A stretch of DNA of 64,000 bases from Biscogniauxia marginata (lineage: Eukaryota > Ascomycota > Sordariomycetes > Xylariales > Xylariaceae): NCBI GenBank assembly GCA_022695795.1, contig MU404127.1, positions 124,001 to 188,000 of the forward strand, given 5' to 3'. The notes below the pieces were generated by a model. That model worked only from the letters and a program-made list of their open reading frames with translations, had not been told where the DNA came from and made no database searches. Positions 10,699 to 20,959 of this stretch are shown piece by piece (the stretch's first letter is position 1; each line of letters starts with the position of its first letter). Position numbers and translations under genes: made by a program.

Positions 10699-12055
10699 AT
10701 GGCACCAGGTGAGTTTCCCACCATCCCCTACCTAAACTAGGTACCTAGGTTTATGTCAAGGTGGCTAACGTACGCGCCGCGCAGCAACGCAATTCGAGCT
10801 CGCCCAGCCGCCCAACGATGCGATATCGGCCCTCGCTTTCGCGCCGGGCTCGTCCTCGCGGCTCCTGGTCTCCTCGTGGGACAAGAAGGTGTACCTGTAC
10901 GATATCCAGGCCAGCGAGGAGAACGAGGAGGGCCAGCGAGGGACGCTGCTGGGGGCCTTCGAGCACCGCGCTCCCGTCATGGACGTCTGCTTCGGCGCCG
11001 GCGACGACGAGGCCTTCAGCGCTGGGATGGACTGGACGGTGCAGCGGATCGACCTCGCGGGCGGCGAGATGGCCGTCGTGGCCAAGCACGGCGCGCCCGT
11101 GAGGAGGGTCGTGTATAGTCGGGAGCACTGTAAGCTACTTCCCATTTCTGCCCCTACCCGTCTCCCGTACGTCTAGTTCTTGTGTCATCTCGTCCGCGCT
11201 CCAATGGAAATTCTGCGGGCAGAGTCAAGAGACTAGACTACTATTACGAGCAAGAAACGAGAGGGAGGGGGGAGAAGACGAAAGCAGACACACGGCTAAC
11301 TTGAACCCCCTTTTTTCTCCCGCCCAGCTCTCCTCATATCCGCCTCCTGGGACAGCACGCTACAAGTGCAGAACCCGACCGACCCCTCCCTCCAGCCCCT
11401 CACGGTCCCGCTCCCGGGCAAGCCGCACGCCCTCGCCGCGAGCCCCTCCAAGGTGATCGTGGCCATGACCTCGCGACTAGTGCACATCTACGACCTCGCG
11501 GCCCTCTCGGCGGCGCTGTCCTCGGGGTCGGGCGCCCCGCCCCAGCCCTGGCAGCAGCGCGAGTCGTCCCTCAAGTTCCTCACCCGCGCCGTCGCCGCCA
11601 TGCCCTCGGACGCCGGGTACGCGACGTCGAGCATCGAGGGGCGCGTGGCGGTGGAGTGGTTCGACGCGTCGGCCGAGTCGCAGGCGCGCAAGTACGCCTT
11701 CAAGTGCCACCGGCAGGCAGCCGCGGCCTCCGAGGGCGGCGGCGCGACGACGGACGTCGTGTACCCGGTCAACGCGCTGGCGTTCCACCCGGCCTTCGGC
11801 ACCTTCGCGAGCGGCGGCGGCGACGCGACCGTCGCGCTCTGGGACGCCGAGGCCAAGCGCCGCATGAAGGTGTACCAGAAGTTCCCCGACAGCGTCGCCG
11901 CCCTCGCCTTCTCCGCCGACGGCCGCCACCTCGCCGTCGGCGTCTGCCCCGGCTTCGAGACCGGCATGGAGGACTACGAGGGCCAGGGCCGCGCCCGCGT
12001 CCTCATCCGCGAGCTCGGCGAGGCCGAGGCCCTGCCCAAGGGGAAGGCCAAGTGA
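10699..12055 (+). CDS. BUB3: Mitotic checkpoint WD40 protein BUB3
   Basis: WD40 propeller that recruits Bub1/BubR1-type proteins to phosphorylated kinetochore repeats in the spindle checkpoint. Exons 10699-10708, 10785-11129 and 11328-12055 join in frame to 360 aa. The first exon is only 10 bases (Met-Ala-Pro plus one base); its intron has donor GTGAGT, a CTAAC branch site and acceptor GCAG. Hallmarks are LVSSWDKKVYLYD in the first blade, LLISASWDSTLQV, GRVAVEWFD and RKYAFKCHRQ, and the final FASGGGDATVALWD blade. RKYAFKCHR followed by VNALAFHP is characteristic of Bub3/Rae1 proteins, and SYSSWD-like spacing favours Bub3. Third-position GC is very high. Confidence 0.93.
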
Positions 12056-13204
12056 AGAAGAAAGAACGAGAATTATACCAACCCCCCAAAAAAATATTTT
12101 TAATAAAAGAAACGTGATAACTACGACAAGAGAAAAGAGAGACTATGGATGGGAGAGGGAAGGAGTAGGGAGGGTGTTTGGTTACGTGGATGGGGAACGC
12201 AAAAAAAAAACCCCTAAATTATGACGATACCTGTTTTCCGTTTGACAAATGAAACGAAAATTCTGTTTATAAAGAAAAATCCATCGGCCCCCGGATATCT
12301 CAAAAATCAATCTGATGGAGAGAGAGAGAGAGCCTATTTTTATTTTCTCTCAGGATACGAGATCAAAATCAAGATCAAGGGGGGTGGGCAAGATGACAGA
12401 TCCAAGGCTCGACGAGTTGTGTTTTGGGAACGAAAAAAAGAAAAAAGAAGAAAGGGTTTGGGTTCTCCCATTGTCGAACAGAAGGGAAAGGGAAAGGGAA
12501 GTTAATACAATCGATACACCGTATTCAGTTCACAAAACAATACTGAGAGATCAACACCCCCTCCCCCCCCCTTCCCTTTCCTCCAAAGAAGGCATGCTTT
12601 AAGGTGGTTTGCCTCTGAAGCTTTGCTGGCGTTCAAAGGGGAAGGAAGAGGGTATAAAAAACTAGAAATAAAATAAAATAAAAATATGCAAAACCTTACC
12701 TCTCCTTTTTCTTCTTGAATTCAGAATAATATGGCCCATCATAACGTAAACCAAGTCATTGTCGCGATAATCAGCTCCGAGATAAGTGAGTGCCGAAATT
12801 CCATTTTTGATATATATTATTTGCTACTTAAAGGGACTATGTTCCACTTTCTCTTCCCCCAGTTACATTTAAGATGTTGTATTCTTCGACATTAATTGAG
12901 ACACGTAGGTCGCAGTAGTAGGGCGCATTTACAGTATACCTATCCGACCCTCGACCCCTATCTATGATTAGCGGTTGGGTTGGGACAAAGAAGGGGGAGT
13001 TTCGAACCTTCGATTTCAAGGATATAGATGATCTCGCACGACTCCTGAGCATAATGACCTAAATGATACCTTCTCGGATGATGGTTTCCCTTTGAGATTC
13101 GAACAACATAAAGTATCACATATTGGATCACAGTTGTAGCCGGCGACCCCTGAGCCAGCGGTCTATAGTGGTAGATCTTTGTGAGAAGCCTCGGTGATCC
13201 CTCA
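12056..13204. other. Intergenic region after BUB3
   Basis: BUB3 and the next gene are convergent, so both 3' UTRs fall here. The DNA is rich in purine and A-rich simple sequence (12420-12500, 12660-12680). A stretch near 12990-13060 resembles a T-loop but does not fold as a tRNA. No gene is supported. Confidence 0.55.
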
Positions 13205-14784
13205 TCACACATACTCCTGGTATGCTAGGCCTGGTAGGATTCTCCCTCGTGAGTCGTAGAGCCCAGCATCCTCGGAAGAACTTAGTTCGTTATCGGTACT
13301 GCGAGGTCTACTTGAGCCGCTGCCGCTGGAGGTGTGCTCATCTTGATCGTCTGAATATTCGCAATCGGTCTCGTAGCTATAGTCCGTCTCAGGAATCACT
13401 TCATCATCTTCAAAATACAGTTCATTTTCATCTCCTTCATCGTCATTGTTACCCTCATCGCCGGGTCTATATCTCCAGTCTAGGAGCTGTGGCGCATTCC
13501 GTTGAGGACTACATTGTAAGTCGTGGCGAGGCCGTCCGAAATTTTCAAAATCCGAAATCCCTCTATTTCTCAAAGGTACTTGCTGGTATACTGATTTGGG
13601 CATCAGGTCGGGCGTTGGTGTCAATGTTGTTGTTGAACGGGCCCTCTTCTGGCTTTGTGTTTCTGTACGCTTCCGCACCTTTGAGATAGAACCATCTTCA
13701 AAGTTTTCTATTGTCGGCCATATCTCCTTCACTCCAGTGGAAGAAGGATTCACCCGGCGCTGCATCAGATGCCCAGTCCAGGGTCGGATAGCTGATGGGC
13801 CATTTTGAATTTGCTCTTCCACGATTTCAGCCTCGACCTGAAGTTTTCCTATGCCAGGTAGTGATCTAGATCTTTTGCGCTTACGGTTACCCGTCAGGGA
13901 GAAGATGAAGCCTGGTTTCGCCTCATCGCCCGAGAACCCATCACCTGGTCGCCAACTCGGCTCGGGCTGGCTGGTTGCCTTGGGGAAATGGAATCCAGCT
14001 CGCTCTGGAGTTTTGTGCAACAGAAAGGTACCTTTAGCCACGTACGAAGAACCGGGATTGTCTGTGTTAGAGCATATTTCCGTAGACTGTCTTGATCCTT
14101 CTGTATTGGCATTTGAAGTAGCTTTAGACACCTTGAACAACTCCTTGATATTCTCGTTGCTCTCACATTCTCGTCTCTCGGATGAGTTACGCTGTCTATG
14201 CAAGCTACGGTGCTGCTGTGATCTAGCGGGGTCAGGATGGGGTGTGGATCGCCTCCGATTCCGGCCACGCGATGGACTTCTCTGGTGTGATATTCCACGA
14301 TGCTGTGAGGAAGCGCGTGATATATTACGTGACGGAATAGTGTCCCCACGTGCGTCTCGAGCCCCGAGAGGATGCTGTCTTCCACTTGACAATGTTCGCC
14401 CTTGACTGAGTGTGCTACTTATCAGAGATACTCAAAGAAACAGGAATGAGAGCCTGAATTGAACACATACCGTGGCAGTTGACTTCCCCTACGGCCACCC
14501 GGAGCTGATGCCACAGACCTCCTGCGCCGCGAATTTGCACGGACGGGGGAATCCGGCCTACCTCTCATGCTATCATCCCCTTGGCCACTCGGCAGACTCC
14601 CTATCGTTGTGAAATGATGGTCATCTCCGTTGAAGGATTTCGTCCGTCGGAGAACAGCGTCGACTCGTGCGGCGGTCAGCGGGCGTCGTGGAACCGTGGA
14701 GCGTGACGAGATCGGGTCCATAGCAGACGAGATTGTAGGTACGTCGCCCAACGGAAGAGGGGAAGGTAGGTTCGGCTGCCCCAT
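13205..14784 (-). CDS. Unrecognised Ser/Arg-rich protein with acidic C-terminal region
   Basis: I do not recognise this protein. Exons 14784-14471 and 14405-13205 join in frame (donor GTATGTG, acceptor CACTCAG) to 504 aa. The N-terminal third is rich in Ser, Arg and Pro with basic clusters (RRRRS, GRNRRRS) that could act as nuclear localisation signals. A segment with NRKRKRSRS lies mid-protein. Near the C terminus there is a long acidic stretch (NDDEGDENELYFEDDE, then ETDYSYETDCEYSDD), and the end is YDSRGRILPGLAYQEYV. Composition suggests a largely disordered nuclear protein. The conserved-looking end and the good splice sites argue that it is real. An upstream in-frame extension is possible, and an internal Met (MDPISSRS) is an alternative start. 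Confidence 0.72.
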
Positions 14785-16065
14785 ATTACCGAGTGCTTCC
14801 CATTGATACCTATATATTACACGTGCTATCAATAGGGGGTAGAGGTTGACCACCTAGCTGTAAGACTGGGGTTGGAGCAACCGGGCATGCAATTTTCTTC
14901 GGAGAACAAGCATTGTAAAACGACGACGGAAGAGAGATGCTCGAGTTGTATTGGACAGAAACCTTTTATCAGAAGATGACGTGTTTAATCGTAGAAGTCT
15001 GTCTGTAGGAGGAAAGTGCATTGTCATGTCGTCTGGATGTGTAGGGATTTAGGGTAGGAGCAAGAACCGCCCAACATGAAATAACTCGATCGACCCGTAC
15101 CTGCCAACACAACTCATTATACTCTTGCCAGACTCTCTTCTGTGCTCATAACCTAGCAATACGTCGTACCCACCTATAGGCTCGAAAAGGGGGAATCGCA
15201 TCCACAGCCGGCGCCCGTATACAGACGTAATTACTTTCCCATGTTTCGCTCAACACGTAATAGAAACCCTCTAAACTCGATTCCCAGCATATAGGAAGTC
15301 TATAAGATGCGAGGGACTTCACCTTGAGTACTTCATAAGCTTACATCTACTACAAAACGTGCCTAATCTTCTTCATAAAAACAAGTTAATAAGGCAAAGC
15401 CATAAGCTATGAAGCTACCTTCTATACATAAGCCATAAGACATTAACTCTAAAACCTATGAACGCACACACAACACGACATATACCCGTCTCTCTCATTA
15501 ACCCGAGCATCACACGAAGAAAAGAAAATCGTGGCATATCGTGACATTTCCAAGTAAGTACTGCGAGTACATAGGTAGGCATCCGTAAGTCTCCTTTTCT
15601 TTAGGCCCCGGAAAGCTTTTCCGTTCATAAACACGCATGAGCCCATACCCCTCAGAATAATAACAGGACGGACGTGATCGGCCTTCGAGATGGATAAGGA
15701 GAAAATAGAAAGAAAATAGAAAAGTGAGGGAGAGAAAAAATATAATATACATATAGAGATTTTCGTCATATATGTACAAACGCTGAGGTTTCTTTTCTTT
15801 TCTTTCCATTCCCCTTTTCTCTTTCCTTTCTTTGTTTTTCTCCTGACCTTACCCCGTCTCGTCCAGTAGCACACTACCCGGGTGAGGAGGGTACCAGTGC
15901 ATTCATGTATGCATATACATGCACGCACGAAAAAAAAATGCATGCAACCCTCTCATTTTTAAAATGTGAGCCAGGAGTGCTGATCGCCTACGCCAGCCAA
16001 CCAGCTAGCTGAGATAGCCTTAGGTAGGAATGCAGGTCAGGTAGCTTAGCTTAGCTCAGGTAAGC
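14785..16065. other. Intergenic region upstream of the Ser/Arg-rich gene
   Basis: About 1.28 kb holding the promoter of the minus-strand Ser/Arg-rich gene and the 3' UTR of MDV1. Pyrimidine-rich and A-rich tracts are present near 15780-15840. No further gene is visible. Confidence 0.55.
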
Positions 16066-18278
16066 TTAGCAGGCCCACACACCGACGGTACCATCCCGCC
16101 GGCCTTCGACGAGGTACCCGTCCCTAACGCGGACGTGTTCAACGATAGCCGGGCTGCGATGGCCGTCGTTCTCGGTGATGCCTGCGCCGCAGTCCCACTG
16201 CCGCGACTCTGCTTTGTCGTACACCTTGACCACATCCTCACCCGCCGCTGCGACGATCCGCCGGCTATCGAACATCATGCTCGTCACCGGGTTGTCGTAT
16301 GCGTACGCATCGAAGATAGATCCTGTCCGTAGGTCCCAGATCTGTCGTCTCGTTAGTAAAAACTCCATCGCGGGGACAATCGATGAGAAACAAAGAATGA
16401 AAACGTGGCGGGGCGGCTTACCCGAATGCTCCGGTCCAAACTTCCCGTTACCAGGTGCTGGTCGTCGAACTGTAGGCAAGTGACAGGGCCGGTGTGGCCA
16501 ACGAGGCTGCGGTGGACCTGTCCGCTGCGCAAATCCCAAAGTCTAACCATGCCGTCGGCTGTGCCGCAGGCGAGGGCCGATTCGAAAACCTGCAGGGCGC
16601 CAACGAAGTCGGCCGAGCTTGCCGTCGGCCGGCCCGTCTGTCTCCAGGTGCCCTCGCCAGTGCTGATGGAGACAGAAGCTTGAGCCGCGGCCCACATGAC
16701 GTCTAAAGTCTGTACGCATCGTCCCTTCTCGAGATCCCATTGCCGGATTGTTTTGTCGGCTGAACCTGAGACTAGAACATCGCCTCGAAAATTAAGAGCA
16801 GTGATCTCATCCATGTGCGACTGTAGGGTGAATAGAGGGCAGTCGGCCATGCTTCCTTCCGGCGGGTCGACGGGCTGATCATCTGGGTTTTCAAAAGCCA
16901 TGCCGTCCTCATCCTCATCGTCCCTACCGAATTGGCTGCCTTGCGGGTCATAATGCGCCTTGCTCAGATCCCATAATCGAATAGTAGCGTCCATAGAACC
17001 TGTAGCAAGAATATTATCTTCCACCTGCAGCGTCCGTACCGAAGCCGTGTGTCCTTCAAGCAAACCGATGCAGCGTCCGGCGTTAAGATCCCAGACTCTA
17101 ACCGAATCGTCCATAGAGGAGGTAACCATAGTGCCAAACGGTGCGTCAAAATCCAGCGCGGTAATAGTGTCTTGATGTGTCTTAATTTCTCTAATCATGA
17201 AACCGGGGTCGAAATGTTCGTGTAAGATAGGCATAGTTTTTCGCTTTACGCTCTTGTGTTTCCTTGGCCGTGACAGAGTACTAGAAGCAGAAGGCAGTTT
17301 TTCGTAGATAGATTTGGACATGAATTCATCGGCATCTTCGTTAGTTATTAAGTCGTCGTCTTCCGATCTCGTTGGCGTGTCGGCAGCTATCGATTCAGCT
17401 TCGTCTACTAGCACTTGAGCATCTTCTATCCGACCCTCCATGTCCACAACTGGCCGTCTGTTAGTAAATCTATGGCAGCGCCATATCTGGGGGGTGGGGC
17501 CAGGGGGGGTGTCATCTTACTATCATGTTCTAATAATGCCTCTTCCTGTTCTAAGCCGGCTAACCTCTCGATAATAATCCTCCGCATACCGCTAAGATTG
17601 GCTATCTTGATATCGATCTCGCGGATCTCGCTGCTCGCCATATTTTTCCGTATGGTAAGCATCTCGAGCTCGTGCATGAACGAAGACCTCTCTTTCTTGA
17701 GCTTGTGTAGGTGGTGGGGATCGTCGGGCCCCGATGGTGTCTCCTCCAGCATCTTCCTCCCCCGCGATATCTTGCGCTTGTGTTTCTTGGACTCCTCGGC
17801 AAACTCTGGGAAGCTAGCCTGAAAGCCCTGGAAGAGGGAATAAGAATTCCCGTCTTCGGGGATGTTTTGGAGCATGTCATCGGGCACATATGCTAAGGCA
17901 CGGCTTTGTATCTCGGACGTGGAGAAGCGGGAGCGGACGAGGTCGGTGGGAGTGGTCCTCGTCATGGAGAAGACGCTCCGTTGTATGCCCGGCCTCCTCA
18001 GATGCTTGTGCACCTCGGCCATGGCGTTGTGATAGTGGTTTGCCGAGGGATCAGCTGCGTGACCGGCGAGGTGACTCGCCGTGGTGGTCACTTTGCGGGT
18101 AAAGGCCTCAATGCCTCGTGACTGCAACATTAGCATTAGTTAGATGGCACAGGCACAGGCGCACGGTTATAGGGCTGGGCAGATGGGGACGGGAAATAGT
18201 GGTATATACCGATAGTATAGTATCATCGCCCACGGGGGCTTCATCGTGGAAAGCATTATTTAAATCGGAATCGTCCAT
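16066..18278 (-). CDS. MDV1: Mitochondrial division protein 1 (Mdv1/Caf4-type WD40 adaptor)
   Basis: Peripheral outer-mitochondrial-membrane adaptor that links Fis1 to the dynamin Dnm1 during mitochondrial fission. Exons 18278-18210, 18121-17521, 17449-16422 and 16341-16066 join in frame to 657 aa; all introns are GT-AG, with TACTAAC-like branch sites. The N-terminal part ([10 protein letters not shown] onward) corresponds to the Fis1-binding helices. A coiled coil follows (about residues 150-235, [21 protein letters not shown] and [14 protein letters not shown]). Seven WD40 blades then run to the C terminus (for example [57 protein letters not shown]). ARO7 diverges from its 5' end across 751 bases. 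Confidence 0.93.
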
Positions 18279-19029
18279 ACGCGTATACCTGGGTGTCACT
18301 CTGGATATAGCGGGTCTGAAGACAGACGTGGCACGGCAAGATGGCGCATAGGCAGGTTTGAGAGAAAAAAAAAAAGGGCAAAAGTGTGTTAAAAATTATT
18401 ATCTTCAATCTTTGCGTCTATGATAATAATCGGTAGGCCTTTTTTGGTTCCAAGGATTGGCAGTATGGGGCAAGCTGCAACACCTGCATCGATGGGCAGC
18501 GAAGTCTACCAGGGTTGCAAGTAGCGACCGTGTACCGAAGTCTTCCAATTGGCCGAGACAATAACAAAAGGCGACCTGATAGCGGCAGCTGTGAGCAGCT
18601 GTAGATTATGAGAAGGAAATAAGGTTGCAGTTCTACATACCTACACTACACTAGTACGGACTAATCAGGCATGAAATGCACCAGGTAGGTTAGCGTTGGA
18701 GGTAGGCACTTAGGTACTTCTGCGTAGTACCCCTCCAAAAAAAAACCCCCCCAAAGACCTACCTACCTACACACTGAACCTCCAGTCTCTCTCAGCTGAC
18801 CCCGCCATTAATAAGGGGGCGAGGTGAGAGTTTGTGACTACCTGACTATATGCAACCAATACAACAAACGCTGCATGCCATTGCGCTGACACAAAGGCAA
18901 ATAAGGCCCTATAAAAAGTAAAAATCTTACTAGCTGATCCAGAATTCCGCTTTGCTACCACCCAATTGACTTTTGTCTCCTGTGCCCGAGCTGCTGCTAC
19001 TAGGACTAGCCGTTCTGCAATATTCCGCG
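18279..19029. promoter_or_regulatory. Divergent promoter region of MDV1 and ARO7
   Basis: A 751-base gap between two start codons pointing apart, so both promoters lie here. It contains short A and C runs and a pair of CCTAC repeats near 18756-18770. No TATA box is obvious. Confidence 0.5.
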
Positions 19030-19934
19030 ATGGATACCATCATCGACCTCAAAGATGCCTCTCGGGCACTAGACCTGGCGAATATTCGTTTCCAGCTAAT
19101 GTACGGCAAAACGAGTGGCTAGCCTCCCCCCCCCCCCCCTTCTCGATCTCCTGACCAATCCGATGCTTGATTCCCGCTGACTTTATTTCGCAACCCTTTC
19201 TCTCTCTTACCAGCCGGCTCGAAGACACCATCACCTTCCACCTGATCGAGCGGGTCCAGTTCCCACTGAACAGGAGCATCTACGAACCCGGCGCCGTCAA
19301 GATCGGGTCTGATGAGCGCCTCGGCTTCATGGACTGGTACCTGCGCGAGCAGGAGAAGCTGCAGTCGCTCATCCGCCGCTACGAGGCCCCCGACGAGTAC
19401 CCCTTCTTCCCCGACGCCCTACAGAAGCCCATCCTGAAGCCGCTCGAGTACCCGCGCATCCTCCACCCCAATAACGTCAACGTCAACGAGGAGATCAAGA
19501 ACTTCTACATAGAGAAATTCCTGCCCGGCGTGTGCCCGGACTTTGGACGCGGCGACCGCGGCGAGTCCGAGGAGAACTACGGGTCCACGGCCACCTGCGA
19601 CATCGCTTGTCTACAGGCCCTGTCTCGGAGGATACACTTTGGCAAGTTCGTGGCCGAGTCCAAGTTCCAGTCAGATCGGGAGAAATACACCAAGTTGATC
19701 AAGGCTGGTGATCGTGAGGCCATTGGCGATTCTATCACCAACGCCGCCGTAGAGAAACAAGTATTGGCGCGATTGGGGCTGAAAGCGCGGACTTATGGTA
19801 CAGACCCGTCCATCACCAGTCCCGAAGGCGCCGGGAAGATCAACGTCGACGCGGTAGTATCTATGTACAAGGACTTCGTCATACCCATAACAAAAGTGGT
19901 CGAGGTGGAATATCTGATGCAACGGCTGGAGTGA
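19030..19934 (+). CDS. ARO7: Chorismate mutase
   Basis: Converts chorismate to prephenate, committing carbon to phenylalanine and tyrosine synthesis. In fungi the AroQ-type all-helical dimer is inhibited by tyrosine and activated by tryptophan. Exons 19030-19100 and 19214-19934 join in frame to 263 aa, close to the 256 aa of yeast Aro7. The intron has donor GTACGG and acceptor TTACCAG. The start [19 protein letters not shown] is canonical. The segment spanning the junction ([18 protein letters not shown]) contains the conserved active-site Arg. GKFVAESKF and the C-terminal helix ending YLMQRLE are also typical. The stop lies 105 bases from the stop of the convergent BCP1 gene. Confidence 0.96.
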
Positions 19935-20039
19935 GCAGTTCCTCTAGATGGGAGACATTGGAACACTATACGACGTCTGTAAGCGCATCAACTGCGTCGT
20001 GGTGCATTAGTTGATTCTAGTGCCCTTTTTTGGAACCCT

Positions 20040-20959
20040 TCAAGAGGGAGGGCTGAGGTACTCGCTAATCGCTTTGGCGGCGGCGGCAAACTTGCTAGCT
20101 TCTATCAAAATCATAGAGCCCATCGGCATGATACCCATCTCCTGGAAAGCCCGCTTGCTATCTGCTATAGCCTCATCAATCTTGGTGAATGGATAGCTCC
20201 CATATGCCACCGCGTGCTTCTGTAGTACTTCATCTTCTGGATGGAAGTAAAGTGTCGTCGCGTCCTGCTTCCCCTTCTTTCGTTTCCGCTCCTCAATGTC
20301 TAGTGTGGACTCGATCTCGTGGTAAGTCTTGGAGACGATGAGGTAATGCGAAAATTCATAGGGTTCCTTGTCCTCGACGGCAGCTTCGACCTCGTCGATG
20401 AGCATGCCGTACATCGGGGGCGCTATCTCGGAGGGAACGTTGATCAATCGCTCCGCGAGCACGAGTCCGATATGTTTGCCGGAGGACAGTAGACTAGATA
20501 CCGGCGCTAGAGCCTGGTTTGCCTTTGCCTTCTCGTTGATGTATTGTGTAAGTTGGATAACGGGCTTCTTGTCCTTGTGTTCTTGTAGGTTAATCGCAGT
20601 GATGAAAGCGTATGGGTCGGCTTCCTCGCCGTCCGTCTTGACTGTCGATCCGATGGTGGGCTGGGAAAGTATCAGGTCGGCGAGGGCCGAGATGTCGAAG
20701 AGGTCCTTGTCCACGTCGAGTAGTTGTCGCAACAGCGCTTTGAGCCCGTGGAAGTCTATCTTGTCGTTGAAATTGAACCATTCGAAATCGACGTTCACCA
20801 TGTCAAAATCCTAGGACCTGCAGTCAGTCTTTCTGGCCGGCTGCGGGCTACGCGCTGCGTCCCACTCACATCGTCATCGTCCGAGCTGTCGCTATCCTCG
20901 ACCGTCTTGACTGGCGCCTCGGAAGCACCGTCGGCTTCTCTCGATCGCTTCTTCGCCAT
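20040..20959 (-). CDS. BCP1: Protein BCP1 (BCCIP family)
   Basis: Nuclear protein of the BCCIP family. In yeast it is a chaperone for ribosomal protein Rpl23 and is needed for export of Mss4. Exons 20959-20870 and 20810-20040 join in frame to 286 aa with a 59-base intron. The N terminus is basic ([11 protein letters not shown], a likely nuclear signal), then acidic ([11 protein letters not shown]). The family hallmark [20 protein letters not shown] follows directly. The [20 protein letters not shown] core and the C-terminal [10 protein letters not shown] and YPFTKID segments are well conserved. Convergent with ARO7. Confidence 0.94.

Noticed and set aside
12985..13060. tRNA-like segment with GGTTCGAAAC on the minus strand
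   Set aside because: No five-base-pair T stem, no consistent D or anticodon arms, and no acceptor stem.
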